Virus record (IMG/VR): IMGVR_UViG_3300036760_001544
Location: 1 to 47,508 of that record
DNA from: a virus
Direction: 5' to 3' (one strand)
DNA length: 47,508 nucleotides
Made by a program: the position numbers and the translations under genes. The notes under the pieces are model-generated. The model was not told where the DNA came from, made no database searches, and was given only the letters and a program-made list of their open reading frames with translations. Below are positions 32,490 to 40,565 of the stretch, piece after piece; within the stretch, counting starts at the first letter, position 1; each line of letters opens with the position of its first letter.

Positions 32490-32711
32490 GTTTGACGCTA
32501 GCGAAATGCCGCGCTCGCGCCCCCCGCATGGGATTTTGGACAGGAAGGACCCGTCGAATTTTCTGACTGAGAGCGATGTATCTTCACACCCACACCGCTC
32601 GCCAGATCATAGCTGTCATCCTACCCAAAAACCGGCTCTGATGTTGCACGCTCAAAAAGCGCTCATTGCCGCTGATGGCCGGCCATGCACGCCCATTACC
32701 GACAATTCACG

Positions 32712-33110
32712 TCAAAACACTACGACGCGACAGGTCGGCTCGTTGAGCCGGCCGGCCACCACCTGCAGTGCCTTCTGCCACCGTCGCCATGCCGTCGTGC
32801 GGTCGCACCCGAAGCGCCGGCAGATGTCCTTCCACTCGCGCTGCTTGGCCCGCATCCAGATCAGATGGCGTTGTTCCTCATCGAGCCACTGCACCCAGCG
32901 CATCGCCTCCAGCATCCGGTCGATGGCCTCGGGGGTGGGTGGCAGTGGCCGGTACTCATGGTCCTTGTCCGTGAAGCCTTCCCACTCCTTGCGTGCGAAG
33001 GCGGGCCACACATTGAAGTAGCCCTGGACTCTGACCGGAGGCAGCCGGCGTCCTGTCTCAGCCGCCTCGGAGAAGCGTGCTGCCACGTTATCCATCGTCC
33101 ACTCAGCCAT
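32712..33110 (-). CDS. Phage HTH protein (DUF6362-like)
   Basis: A 132-residue protein starting MAEWTMDNVAARFSEAAETGRRLPPVRVQGYFNVWPAF. The LPPVRVQGYF-x-WP block is the mark of the DUF6362 family as I remember it. The C-terminus (DEEQRHLIWMRAKQREWKDICRRFGCDRTTAWRRWQKALQVVAGRL) is a sigma-like helix-turn-helix. Proteins of this kind stand near replication or terminase genes in many phages and may be late regulators. ATG 33110 overlaps the previous gene's end by 8 bases. Confidence 0.68.
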   Translation of the reverse strand: MAEWTMDNVAARFSEAAETGRRLPPVRVQGYFNVWPAFARKEWEGFTDKDHEYRPLPPTPEAIDRMLEAMRWVQWLDEEQRHLIWMRAKQREWKDICRRFGCDRTTAWRRWQKALQVVAGRLNEPTCRVVVF

Positions 33111-33306
33111 GACGCTTCCCTCCGTACAGGCGTTCCCCAATCCGTCGCACGAACTCCCGCTCGACGAAATCCAACCGCGCGTCTTCCTCGGACACCACGA
33201 GGATGTGCTGGTCACGCCAGCCGGTTTGCTTGATGGCTTCCAGGTCGGAGGTCTGCGGTTGCAGGCGACCGAGAGGGCAGCGGTATTGCTGTGCCGGAAT
33301 CTTCAC
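33103..33306 (-). CDS. Small conserved early protein
   Basis: A 67-residue protein starting at GTG 33306 (VKIPAQQYRCPLGRLQPQTSDLEAIKQTGWRDQHILVV), behind a strong GGAGG site. Its middle (GWRDQHILVVSEEDARLDFVEREFVRRIGERLYG) is alpha/beta. It is found between the RuvC-like and DUF6362-like genes, whose ends it overlaps or nearly touches. Function is unknown. Confidence 0.62.
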   Translation of the reverse strand: MKIPAQQYRCPLGRLQPQTSDLEAIKQTGWRDQHILVVSEEDARLDFVEREFVRRIGERLYGGKRHG

Positions 33307-33307
33307 G

Positions 33308-33772
33308 TCACACCTCCTGCGCCTCGATGGCCCAGTACAGCAATGCCAGGGCATCGGCTTCGTTGTCGTCCTTGGGATCGTGACCACGTGACTGTGCGGC
33401 TGCGATCATCTCGTCCTTGCCGGCATTGCCTTTGCCCGTCGCGTGTTTCTTGATCGTGCCGACTGGCACGCCCTGGTACGGAATGTTCTGATGCTCGCAC
33501 CACGCGGTCAGGTGTCCCATGAAACCGCCGTAGGCATGTGCGGCATCCACGCCTGCGTGACGCCGTACCTCTTCGAAGTACACCGCGTTGATGGATTGGC
33601 TGGCCGAAAGCAGTTCGTTGAGCCAGCGTTTGAAGCGCAGGAAGCGCATCCCGCCGCCTTCGAACCGCTGCGGCTTGAAGCATTCCGTGCCGCTGATGAT
33701 GCTGCCGTCCAAGTGGTGCAGCGCCCACCCGGTATTCGTGCCCAGATCGAGGGCCAGGATCGTCGTGTTCAT
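33308..33772 (-). CDS. RuvC-like Holliday junction nuclease
   Basis: A 154-residue RNase H-fold nuclease. The first strand ALDLGTNTGWALHHLDG carries catalytic D9; YFEEVRRHAG carries the second acidic pair; GHDPKDDNEADALALLYWA carries the last Asp pair. This D-E-D layout is that of RuvC-type resolvases used by phages to clear branches before packaging. The start at ATG 33772 has AAAGGAA upstream; the longer frame reaches into the inverted-repeat region and the primase 3' end and is a shadow. Confidence 0.85.
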   Translation of the reverse strand: MNTTILALDLGTNTGWALHHLDGSIISGTECFKPQRFEGGGMRFLRFKRWLNELLSASQSINAVYFEEVRRHAGVDAAHAYGGFMGHLTAWCEHQNIPYQGVPVGTIKKHATGKGNAGKDEMIAAAQSRGHDPKDDNEADALALLYWAIEAQEV

Positions 33773-33798
33773 GTGTTCATTCCTTTCTTGCTCTCGGT

Positions 33799-33891
33799 CT
33801 GACGCAGCCGACACGGTTTGTCGAAACATTCCATGAGGCGCGCACGCGCGCACGTGTGGAGAGTTACGTGAAACAGCGTCGGCTGCGTCAG
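33799..33891. repeat. 14-bp inverted repeat around an alternating purine-pyrimidine tract
   Basis: CTGACGCAGCCGAC at 33799-33812 and its exact complement GTCGGCTGCGTCAG at 33878-33891 enclose 65 bp. Inside, 33838-33858 is 21 bases of unbroken purine-pyrimidine alternation (GCGCGCACGCG core), a Z-DNA-prone pattern. The site lies between the primase and RuvC-like genes. It may be an origin or a control element. Confidence 0.7.
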
Positions 33892-33912
33892 GCGAATGGT
33901 TTTTCATGAGCG

Positions 33913-36207
33913 TCAGTTGTCTGCGTAAGGGGTGTAAGCGGGCGCGGGCGGGTTCTTGAGGCCAATCCCCTGAAATCCCCGCACACCCACGCTGTTGCGC
34001 CATTTCTCAATGCCGCGTGTGATGAGCAGATCGGAAAAACGCCGCTGCGACCCGCTGAATTCGCCCGCCGCTTCCGACCATTGCTTCCAGTCGGTGAACA
34101 GTTCAGCAGTCAGCGACTTGGCGTTGGGCTCGCGCACGCAACACTCCTCCAGCCAGCGGCCCAGTGCATCCTCGGCTTCGAAATACTCCTCGGTTGCCTC
34201 CACGACCCGCTGAGGAGGGTCGAGCCGCCCCAGGCGTTGCCAGTCGAGACAGCCCTGCACCGCCCAAGCCAGGATGCCGTCACGCTCGGCCAGCAATTTC
34301 TGCTGGAGATGCTTGTCACGACGCTCGGGCGGCACGGTGATCGTGAACGGGATCAAATGCAGGCGCCGCTTCATCGCCTCGTCAATGTTGCGAATGGCCG
34401 GCTTGTGGTTGCCCGCCACGAACAACTTGAACTGTGGGAAAAACTCGAAGAAGTCCTGGCGCATAAAACGCGCGGAGATCTTGTCGCCCCCGGTCAGGTT
34501 CTTGACCTTCGATTCGGCCCAGCGTCGCCCCTGTTCGGTTTCGATGGCTGCCACGAAGCGTGCGCCGCGCAACCCGGCCATATCGGTCGGATGCCGGTCG
34601 GTGCGCGTTTCCATGAAGGTATCCATTGGCGCGTTAGTCGCGTAGTCACCGAGGATGGTGGCCAGCGTGTTCACGAACACCGACTTGCCGTTCGCACCCG
34701 TGCCGTACAGGAAAAACAGCGCGTGCTCTCGCGTTGATCCGGTGAGTGCATAGCCGACCATTCGCTGCAGATAGCTCTGCAACTCCGTGTCGCCACCCGT
34801 GACCTCGTCGAGGAACTGACGCCAGATCGGACACTCGCCCCCGGGCGTAGCTGTCGTGATCTTCGTCATCCGGTCAGCACGGTCATGTGCGCGCTGGCGG
34901 CCAGTCTTGAGATCGACCACGCCACCATGGGTGTTGAGCAGCCATGGGTCGGCATCCCACTCTTCGGTGGTGGCGGCGTGCCTGCGGTCCGCCCGTGCCA
35001 GCCGTTCCACGCCACTGACCGTGCCTGAGCTGGCGAGCTTGGCAGCCACCTTGGGGTTCTCGGCGCGCACGGCGGTATGCCGGCAAACACTGCGGATTAG
35101 GTCGGTGGCCGCCAACGTGTCCTCGGTACGCCAGCGATTGCCGTCCCACACCAGCCAGCGGCCCCAGGTCGCAACGTAGCGCCAGTCGCGGTGGTAGCGC
35201 CGCGTGAACGCAAGGGCCAATGCGTCCTCCGTACCCCAGACCGATTCGTCGCTACTGACCACGGGCTCGGCGGCCACGGTGACGTCGTGCATCTGCAGGC
35301 GCGGGCCATGAGCGAGAAAGGCCGCGACGTCAAAGCCTTCGGCGATGGCGTCCGCCGCATCCCATCCCTCAGCCGCTTCCTCGGGCGGGTACAGGATGTG
35401 GCAGGTCTTCGCGTCTGCCGACAGGATGGCCTGCGCTGCCTGTGTCGCATAGTCCCAGCCCGGCTTGTCGCGGTCAGGCCAGATCAGCACGGACTTGCCT
35501 GCCAGCGGCGACCAGTCGGTTTTCTCTACCGGGGCATTCGCACCGTGCATCGCCGTCGTGGCCACGATGCTCGCATCGATGAGTGCCTGCGCGCATTTTT
35601 CGCCTTCGACCAGCACCACTTGCGCGGCATTTGTCATCCCCGGCTGGTTGTAAAGCGGGCGTGGATCGGGCGGTGCCATCTTGCGACGCTTGGCATCCCA
35701 TGGCCGGAACTGCTTCTTCTGCCCGGGCGGGTCGTAGCGGTAGACGACGGCGATGAGATGGCCCGCCGGATCGAGGTAGTCCCACTTCGAAGTGGCTGGG
35801 CCGAGCTCGTCGACCGGGGCTTCCTTCTTGCCAGATTTGTGCGCCGGCATCACCCGAGCACGACCGAGCAGGTCGGCAGCTGCATCGAGTACACGATTGA
35901 AGTCGGTGTGGATGTTTAGCGCTAAATGTCCGGCGATCAGCGATAAAATGTCGCCGCCATCGCCCGTCGCGCGATCCGTCCAGAGTCCTGTCTTCTCGCC
36001 GTCGAGCACCACCTCGAGACTATCGCCGGGACTGCCCAGCACGTCGCCGATCAGGAACTTGCCCCGGCGCTTTTTGCCTGCCGGAAACATCGTGACCAGT
36101 ACCGATGAAAGGCGCGCGATCAGCCCGGCCCGAAGTTCCTCGCGCTCGCTATCATTGAGGATGCTCGGGGGTTCGACAGATTGCGGGGTGTCGTTGAAAT
36201 CAAGCAT
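33913..36207 (-). CDS. Primase/SF3 helicase, P4-alpha type
   Basis: A 764-residue replication protein. The N-terminal third is primase-like, with a TOPRIM domain (EGEK at 201-204, PDRD at 244-247). A D5-N region, about 360-480, leads to the SF3 helicase with Walker A GTGANGKS at 502-509. The C-terminal domain carries LQQKLLAERDGILAWAVQGCLDW, typical of the D5/P4 family. It would unwind the phage origin and prime synthesis. I use ATG 36207 behind GGAGGTG; an upstream GTG at 36216 is possible. It overlaps the regulatory gene by 8 bp. Confidence 0.92.
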   Translation of the reverse strand: MLDFNDTPQSVEPPSILNDSEREELRAGLIARLSSVLVTMFPAGKKRRGKFLIGDVLGSPGDSLEVVLDGEKTGLWTDRATGDGGDILSLIAGHLALNIHTDFNRVLDAAADLLGRARVMPAHKSGKKEAPVDELGPATSKWDYLDPAGHLIAVVYRYDPPGQKKQFRPWDAKRRKMAPPDPRPLYNQPGMTNAAQVVLVEGEKCAQALIDASIVATTAMHGANAPVEKTDWSPLAGKSVLIWPDRDKPGWDYATQAAQAILSADAKTCHILYPPEEAAEGWDAADAIAEGFDVAAFLAHGPRLQMHDVTVAAEPVVSSDESVWGTEDALALAFTRRYHRDWRYVATWGRWLVWDGNRWRTEDTLAATDLIRSVCRHTAVRAENPKVAAKLASSGTVSGVERLARADRRHAATTEEWDADPWLLNTHGGVVDLKTGRQRAHDRADRMTKITTATPGGECPIWRQFLDEVTGGDTELQSYLQRMVGYALTGSTREHALFFLYGTGANGKSVFVNTLATILGDYATNAPMDTFMETRTDRHPTDMAGLRGARFVAAIETEQGRRWAESKVKNLTGGDKISARFMRQDFFEFFPQFKLFVAGNHKPAIRNIDEAMKRRLHLIPFTITVPPERRDKHLQQKLLAERDGILAWAVQGCLDWQRLGRLDPPQRVVEATEEYFEAEDALGRWLEECCVREPNAKSLTAELFTDWKQWSEAAGEFSGSQRRFSDLLITRGIEKWRNSVGVRGFQGIGLKNPPAPAYTPYADN

Positions 36208-36799
36208 CGGCGGCACCTCCGATTACGTCGGCGATACCGGCCAGATCACGCGGGATGCGCGATTCATGACGTAACTTGCGCAGCGCCTTGACTTCGATCT
36301 GGCGGATGCGCTCGCGCGAAACCTCCATCTGCTCGGCGATCTCATCCAGCGACGAACCGACAAAGAAGCGCTCGCGGATCACATTCGCCTCACGAGGCGT
36401 CAGCGAATTGAGGGCGTCCTGAAGGATGCGGCCTGCCTGTGCACGGCTGGCCAGCCGCAAAGGGTCATCGGCGGTGCGTGTGCCGCAGACCAGCGCCTGC
36501 ACGCTGTCCGCGTCCAGATCGACGCTCGAATGGTTCTGCTTCAGCGGCTGCAGTTGGGCATCCGACCACAGGTCGGATGGCGATGCGCGCAGGTAGTCAC
36601 ACAAGGCCCACGCGCACTCCCGCAGCAGCCCCTCCCGGTTGAGGGGGGAGCGCGTGAGGTTGAGGTAAGGCAGCAGCGATCCGTAGTAGCTGATCCCGAC
36701 GGCGGCGGCGAACTGCGCCCCCGGCCTGTGGCCTGCCTGCTCGATGGCGCGCAGCAAGCGTGCATTGCGCACCGTGATTCGGACACGGTAGTCACTCAT
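36200..36799 (-). CDS. Regulator with sigma-70 region 4
   Basis: A 199-residue protein. Residues 128-178 (LNSLTPREANVIRERFFV; SLDEIAEQMEVSRERIRQIEV; KALRKLRH) are nearly identical in character to region 4 of primary sigma factors, which contacts the -35 box and polymerase beta flap. No region 2 is present, so it cannot act as a whole sigma factor. The N-terminal 75 residues look like an XRE-type helix-turn-helix. It could redirect host polymerase to phage promoters or interfere with host sigma, as other phage region-4 proteins do. ATG overlaps the upstream gene by 8 bp. Confidence 0.82.
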   Translation of the reverse strand: MSDYRVRITVRNARLLRAIEQAGHRPGAQFAAAVGISYYGSLLPYLNLTRSPLNREGLLRECAWALCDYLRASPSDLWSDAQLQPLKQNHSSVDLDADSVQALVCGTRTADDPLRLASRAQAGRILQDALNSLTPREANVIRERFFVGSSLDEIAEQMEVSRERIRQIEVKALRKLRHESRIPRDLAGIADVIGGAADA

Positions 36800-37004
36800 G
36801 AGTGACTCCCTGCGTTGCCGCCCATGTGGAGAGTTCCGAAATCCGAAAGCGAACCATCTGGCCGACCCGATAGTGCGGGATACGCTTCGAAGCGCGGCTG
36901 CTGGGCTTGGTGAAGAAATGCAGCGGCAGAGCCAAGGTGCGTGCGGCGTACTGCGCGCCGACCATCGGCTCCACTGCCTGTGGTTGTGAATAGGAATGCT
37001 TCAT
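36792..37004 (-). CDS. Small AlpA/excisionase-like HTH protein
   Basis: A 70-residue protein starting MKHSYSQPQAVEPMVGAQYAARTLALPLHFFTKPSSRASKRIPHYRVGQMVRFRISELSTWAA. This is the MerR/AlpA-like winged helix found in excisionases and small phage activators. ATG 37004 overlaps the nuclease stop (ATGA) and has GGAGG eight bases before it. A regulatory or excision-helper role is inferred. Confidence 0.68.
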   Translation of the reverse strand: MKHSYSQPQAVEPMVGAQYAARTLALPLHFFTKPSSRASKRIPHYRVGQMVRFRISELSTWAATQGVTHE

Positions 37005-37738
37005 GGTGTTGTCCTCCAGCAGCGGTCTTGCCACGCGCACATCCGGCATTCGAAATGGGTCTGGTCATTGAAGGCACGTGGCAGGAGCTCTCCCGCCTCG
37101 GTTGCTGTGATGACCTTCACCGCTCGATCCGACATGCGCTGCGCCAGGGCTGCATCAAAGGGCACAAGCTCGGTGTAGATCTCCATCGTGTCGGCGTGGA
37201 GCGCCGTGAAGATTGCCGGGTGCTCGTGCAGTTCGAGATAGGCTTGGTAGATCGCTACTTGCGCGGCGTAGATGGGCTTGGAAGTCGCCAGTCCCTTCTT
37301 GTCCAGGTCGCTCCACGACTTGTTGCCGAGGCATTTGCATTCCCAGAGCGCGGGATAGGCGAAGCCCTCAGGGCCACCGACGATTACGCCGTCGATGTGG
37401 CCCTGGAGGCGGTCGTCTGCTACCGAGAAACCAAACTGCTCGCCGTCGGCCTTGCGGGTGCGCAGGTCGAACCCTGCATCCCGCAGCCACACGACCATGC
37501 AGTCCTCCATGACGTGGCCACGCTCGAAGATGCGCAGCATCTGCCCGGGGATCTCTCGCCCGTGGTCGACGGGTGCCTTGGCGTACTCGAACTGCAGCGC
37601 GCGCTCGCAGGCCACACCCAGACGCGAGGCACCGAGGTACTGGCGCTCGGGCTGGCTTGCACGGGCCTGCTGCATTCCTGCGTTGATCAAGGCAGTGACT
37701 TGGCCTGAAATGCTCGATGAGGAGTTGAAGTCCATCAT
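37001..37738 (-). CDS. Cas4/RecB-like PD-(D/E)XK exonuclease
   Basis: A 245-residue nuclease. The active site is D116 in GHIDGVIVGG and E133-x-K135 in LWECKCLGNK. Four cysteines (C44, then C231-x2-C234-x5-C240) form the C...CxxCx5C iron-sulphur pattern of Cas4 and AddB. It is likely the exonuclease of the phage recombination set, feeding single strands to the Sak4-like ATPase and ssDNA-binding protein encoded upstream. ATG 37738 and 37735 are both possible. No cas genes are nearby, so it is a phage recombination enzyme rather than an adaptation protein. Confidence 0.85.
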   Translation of the reverse strand: MMDFNSSSSISGQVTALINAGMQQARASQPERQYLGASRLGVACERALQFEYAKAPVDHGREIPGQMLRIFERGHVMEDCMVVWLRDAGFDLRTRKADGEQFGFSVADDRLQGHIDGVIVGGPEGFAYPALWECKCLGNKSWSDLDKKGLATSKPIYAAQVAIYQAYLELHEHPAIFTALHADTMEIYTELVPFDAALAQRMSDRAVKVITATEAGELLPRAFNDQTHFECRMCAWQDRCWRTTP

Positions 37739-38235
37739 GGCTTTTCCCCCTTCGGTTCATCCCACGGCAGGTCGTCTTCCAGATCGGCGAACGGATTGGC
37801 GCTGTCTGGCGACAAGGGATCGGGCATCGGCGGTAAGCCCCGCACGGGCGGGAACTTGCTCTGCTCGTGGTGCGCGACCATCGCGTCCGACCAGCAGGTG
37901 ACGATGGCGTCAATCACCTGCAGCGCCTCAGCTTCGGAGTAGTCGCCCAGCGGTTTGGCAAAGCCGATCTCGCCCGCCGCCTCGCCGAAGGCCTTGAGGC
38001 ACTGCTTCATCGCGGCAAGCTCGATATCAGACGGATCGATCATGGCGACCTCCTTGATATCGATTCGGCCTTCCTTGGCGCGCAGCCAGTTGCCGTAGAG
38101 CAGGTGGAAGGTGTCCTGACAGCGGCGCGAGCAGAACACCCAGTCGATGGGGTAGCGGTGCGGGTCGGCTGTCTTGAATCGACCGTCCGAGTGCCCGTAG
38201 CCGCGTGCTTGACGTTTGCAGACCCAACATTTCAC
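37735..38235 (-). CDS. Zinc-motif phage protein (DUF6511-like)
   Basis: A 166-residue protein. The N-terminus has a treble-clef-like zinc site, C3-x2-C6 and C35-x3-C39 (MKCWVCKRQARGYGH; VFCSRRCQDTFH). A helical middle follows (ELAAMKQCLKAFGEAAGEIGFAKPL) and the tail is Pro- and acid-rich. It resembles the DUF6511 family of phages. Lying within the recombination operon, it may bind DNA or a host protein. Confidence 0.65.
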   Translation of the reverse strand: MKCWVCKRQARGYGHSDGRFKTADPHRYPIDWVFCSRRCQDTFHLLYGNWLRAKEGRIDIKEVAMIDPSDIELAAMKQCLKAFGEAAGEIGFAKPLGDYSEAEALQVIDAIVTCWSDAMVAHHEQSKFPPVRGLPPMPDPLSPDSANPFADLEDDLPWDEPKGEKP

Positions 38236-39089
38236 GCCTCCTCCTCGAACTCATCGAGCAGCAGGCCCAATTGCAGGGCAGCGCCAGCGAAGGCGGCCTC
38301 GCAGCGGCGCTTGAAGTCGGGGTAGCTCATTGAACTGCGTGCGATGGCCGTGACCGCGTGAATCTGCGATTCCAGATGCGCGAGGCCTTTGTCGGACAAC
38401 CACTGGTGGTGCTTCTGCGAGATACCCTTGCGGTTGCGGATCTCGCCCAGCAGATCCTCTGGCAATACCGGGCCGTACACCCAGCGCAGCGTGATTTGGC
38501 CGATGACGTGCGGCGGGTTCTGCTCGTGCCCCTGATACCGCCAGTTGAAGAGGCGGTACAAAGCTCGGTAATAATCGGGATGGAAGCGCCGCTCCCATGA
38601 CGAGCAGGATTGGCGCAGCAGCTTGGAGATCAGTTCTTGCAGCGCGTCGGGTGCGCGGTGATACTGGAACCCGGTCGCCTCGTCGATCAGCGCGGTTTCG
38701 CCGGTGACCGCCAGCGCCGACAGAATCTTGCGGCAGTTGGGAATGAGGTGCTGGCGCTTGGGATGCAGCTGTCCTAGCAATGCGGCATCGATGACGCCGA
38801 GCGCCACATCACCCACAATTCCCGCCGGAAAGAATGTCCCGGTCTGCCCCGAGGGTAAGCGTACCTTTGCGTACCCTTTTTTCTCGAACGCTGACAATGA
38901 CTTAGCGGCAAATTCGCGGATCAAAGCGCCAATCTGCGTACCAGGGCTTTTTTCCCGCAGACCCAGAGCTCGAGCTAGTTGGCGCTGGACGTAGCCGCGT
39001 TCGCCGTTGGTGAGCACAACAGCTTCGCAGTCGAGATCACCGAAATGCACGACGCCGTAGTGGCTGGCGGTGAGGACGGATGTGTTCAT
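38232..39089 (-). CDS. P63C-domain phage antirepressor-like protein
   Basis: A 285-residue protein of the P63C type. The N-terminal part (VVLTNGERGYVQRQLARALGLREK) looks like an antirepressor or KilA-like element. The middle carries GVIDAALLGQLHPKRQHLIPNCRKILSAL. The P63C domain (DEATGFQYHRAPDALQELISKLLRQ) spans roughly residues 140-245. P63C proteins are common in phages and bind DNA or regulators. ATG 39089 is the second of two ATGs in GAGGAGATGGCCATG; the second fits the ribosome-binding site better. Confidence 0.8.
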   Translation of the reverse strand: MNTSVLTASHYGVVHFGDLDCEAVVLTNGERGYVQRQLARALGLREKSPGTQIGALIREFAAKSLSAFEKKGYAKVRLPSGQTGTFFPAGIVGDVALGVIDAALLGQLHPKRQHLIPNCRKILSALAVTGETALIDEATGFQYHRAPDALQELISKLLRQSCSSWERRFHPDYYRALYRLFNWRYQGHEQNPPHVIGQITLRWVYGPVLPEDLLGEIRNRKGISQKHHQWLSDKGLAHLESQIHAVTAIARSSMSYPDFKRRCEAAFAGAALQLGLLLDEFEEEA

Positions 39090-39099
39090 GGCCATCTCC

Positions 39100-39726
39100 T
39101 CACTGTGCCCAGGACGGTTTGCCCGTCACGGGTGCGCGTTGCTGGACCGGTGCCGCGTAAGCAGGAGCCGCCTGCGCCGGAGCGCCGGAATTACCATCAT
39201 CGCTGGTCTTGAGCGACACCCCCATCAACTTGGCGTAATCGGGGTGGTCGGGTTCGACCGCGACCTTGACCACGTTGCGGTCTTGGCCATTGCTGTCCTT
39301 CTCGATGTCCACGCGGGCCAGGAACTCAAGGCCATCCAGTTCGTGGAAGCCCTGGATGCGGCGCGCGGCGGTGGCCTGCGGGCTGTTGTCCTGCGGATGG
39401 ACATTGCGGGCGCTGTTAAGCGCAGCACGGATGAAGCTGCGCCCCATCTGGCCCCAGGTCGGCCCCTTGCGGGAGTAGAGCCCGATGTTCGACCACAGCT
39501 TGCGTTTGGCGTACTCGCCGCCGGTGATGACGAATTCGGCGGCGAGATAGACCGCTCCGGTATCGAAGGACTCGGTGGCGTAGCCGCCCGTCCAGCCCTG
39601 ACTCGCGTCGTCATGGCCGCCCGGTTTGAAGGTCATGCGCATCGGCGCGATGACCCCTTTGGGGATCAGATCGAAGCCAGACTGTTGGGGATCAGCATCT
39701 TGAAAATCAAAAAAATTGGACGACAT
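39100..39726 (-). CDS. Putative phage ssDNA-binding protein
   Basis: A 208-residue protein. The core (FDFQDADPQQSGFDLIPKGVIAPMRMTFKPG; TGAVYLAAEFVITGGEYAKRKLWSNIGL) reads as an OB-like phage ssDNA-binding protein of the DUF669 sort. The tail is rich in Ala, Pro and Gln, as in SSB tails. It lies between the Sak4-like ATPase and P63C genes. ATG 39726 has AAGGAG at a good distance. The role is inferred from its neighbours as much as from sequence. Confidence 0.65.
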   Translation of the reverse strand: MSSNFFDFQDADPQQSGFDLIPKGVIAPMRMTFKPGGHDDASQGWTGGYATESFDTGAVYLAAEFVITGGEYAKRKLWSNIGLYSRKGPTWGQMGRSFIRAALNSARNVHPQDNSPQATAARRIQGFHELDGLEFLARVDIEKDSNGQDRNVVKVAVEPDHPDYAKLMGVSLKTSDDGNSGAPAQAAPAYAAPVQQRAPVTGKPSWAQ

Positions 39727-39731
39727 GGTTA

Positions 39732-40565
39732 TTACTCCTTGGATTCGGTGGTGTTGGGGGTGGCGGACGTGGCCGATGCGCACTTGGCGATCAGCGCGCC
39801 GAGATGCGGCGGCTCCAGCAGGTCGAGGCGACCGCTGCGGTCTTTGGCTGGGAAGCCGTAGGGATTGACGGTGTGCGTGACGAAGGCGCGGTAGGACGTG
39901 TCGTCCTCGGCCTTGATCTCGGCCAGCGTCACGACCTCGTCCACAATTCCGACGATTTCGAGACTGGTCTTGCTGCCCTCGATCTGGGGTGTAAAGATGC
40001 TGCGCCCATAGTCATCAACTCGGTTTTCGAGGATGGCCACGAACACCACGTTCTTGCCCCGTGCATGCTGCAAGTGGGTCAGCGCACCGACCATCTCCTG
40101 CCCGAGCAAGCCGTAGGCAGCGCGCAGATCGGGTTTGCCAGAGCGGTCGCTGGTGGCACCCGGCTGCGTCTTGCACCATGAGAAACACTGGCGCGAGAGC
40201 TGCGTGATCGAGTCGAGGAAAAAGGTCTGGTAACGCTCGAGCTGTGCCGGGTCACCGAACTTCTCGACGACATGGTCGTAGTGAGCCTGCGAGAACGCAC
40301 TCTCCGGTGGCAGCGACTTGTCCGGGCCCGCGAGGAACACGAAGAAATCGCGGCTCTCCGGCCACGATGCTGGGCGAATGGTGTCAACCGGATGGTCGGC
40401 AATGGCCAGATCGCCTGCCTCGACATCGATGAACAGCGTGGTGGCCGGGTCGAGATCTTTGATTCGGGTGGTTTTGCCGATGCCGGATTTGCCGAGCATC
40501 AGCAGCTTCACGCCCTTGCGCTCGGCCATGCGCTCGACGGCGGACACGATTGGGAGCTTTTTCAT
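39732..40565 (-). CDS. Sak4-like RecA-fold ATPase (single-strand annealing)
   Basis: A 277-residue P-loop ATPase. Walker A is GKSGIGKT at 25-32, Walker B is the hydrophobic strand before D in TFFLDSITQL (about residues 114-123), and the core ends near residue 230. The length and lack of extra domains fit Sak4, the minimal RecA-like annealing protein of phages. It would pair homologous strands in phage recombination with the nuclease and ssDNA-binding protein of the same operon. ATG overlaps the upstream stop by 4 bp. Confidence 0.82.
   Translation of the reverse strand: MKKLPIVSAVERMAERKGVKLLMLGKSGIGKTTRIKDLDPATTLFIDVEAGDLAIADHPVDTIRPASWPESRDFFVFLAGPDKSLPPESAFSQAHYDHVVEKFGDPAQLERYQTFFLDSITQLSRQCFSWCKTQPGATSDRSGKPDLRAAYGLLGQEMVGALTHLQHARGKNVVFVAILENRVDDYGRSIFTPQIEGSKTSLEIVGIVDEVVTLAEIKAEDDTSYRAFVTHTVNPYGFPAKDRSGRLDLLEPPHLGALIAKCASATSATPNTTESKE

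Larger units (their letters stand above)
32323..32711. other. 389-bp gene-free regulatory gap
   Basis: This is the only gap longer than 300 bases. It holds a leftward terminator (32413-32441), a cluster of TGCAAACC repeats (32455-32489) and no open frame that looks coding. It separates the early and replication operon from the methyltransferases and should contain the promoter for the latter, but I cannot see convincing -35/-10 boxes. The GC-rich block at 32505-32530 stands out. Confidence 0.6.

Noticed and set aside
37001-37738. CRISPR-Cas adaptation gene cas4
   Set aside because: The nuclease has the Cas4 cysteine pattern, but there are no cas1/cas2 genes or repeat arrays, and it sits in a phage recombination operon.
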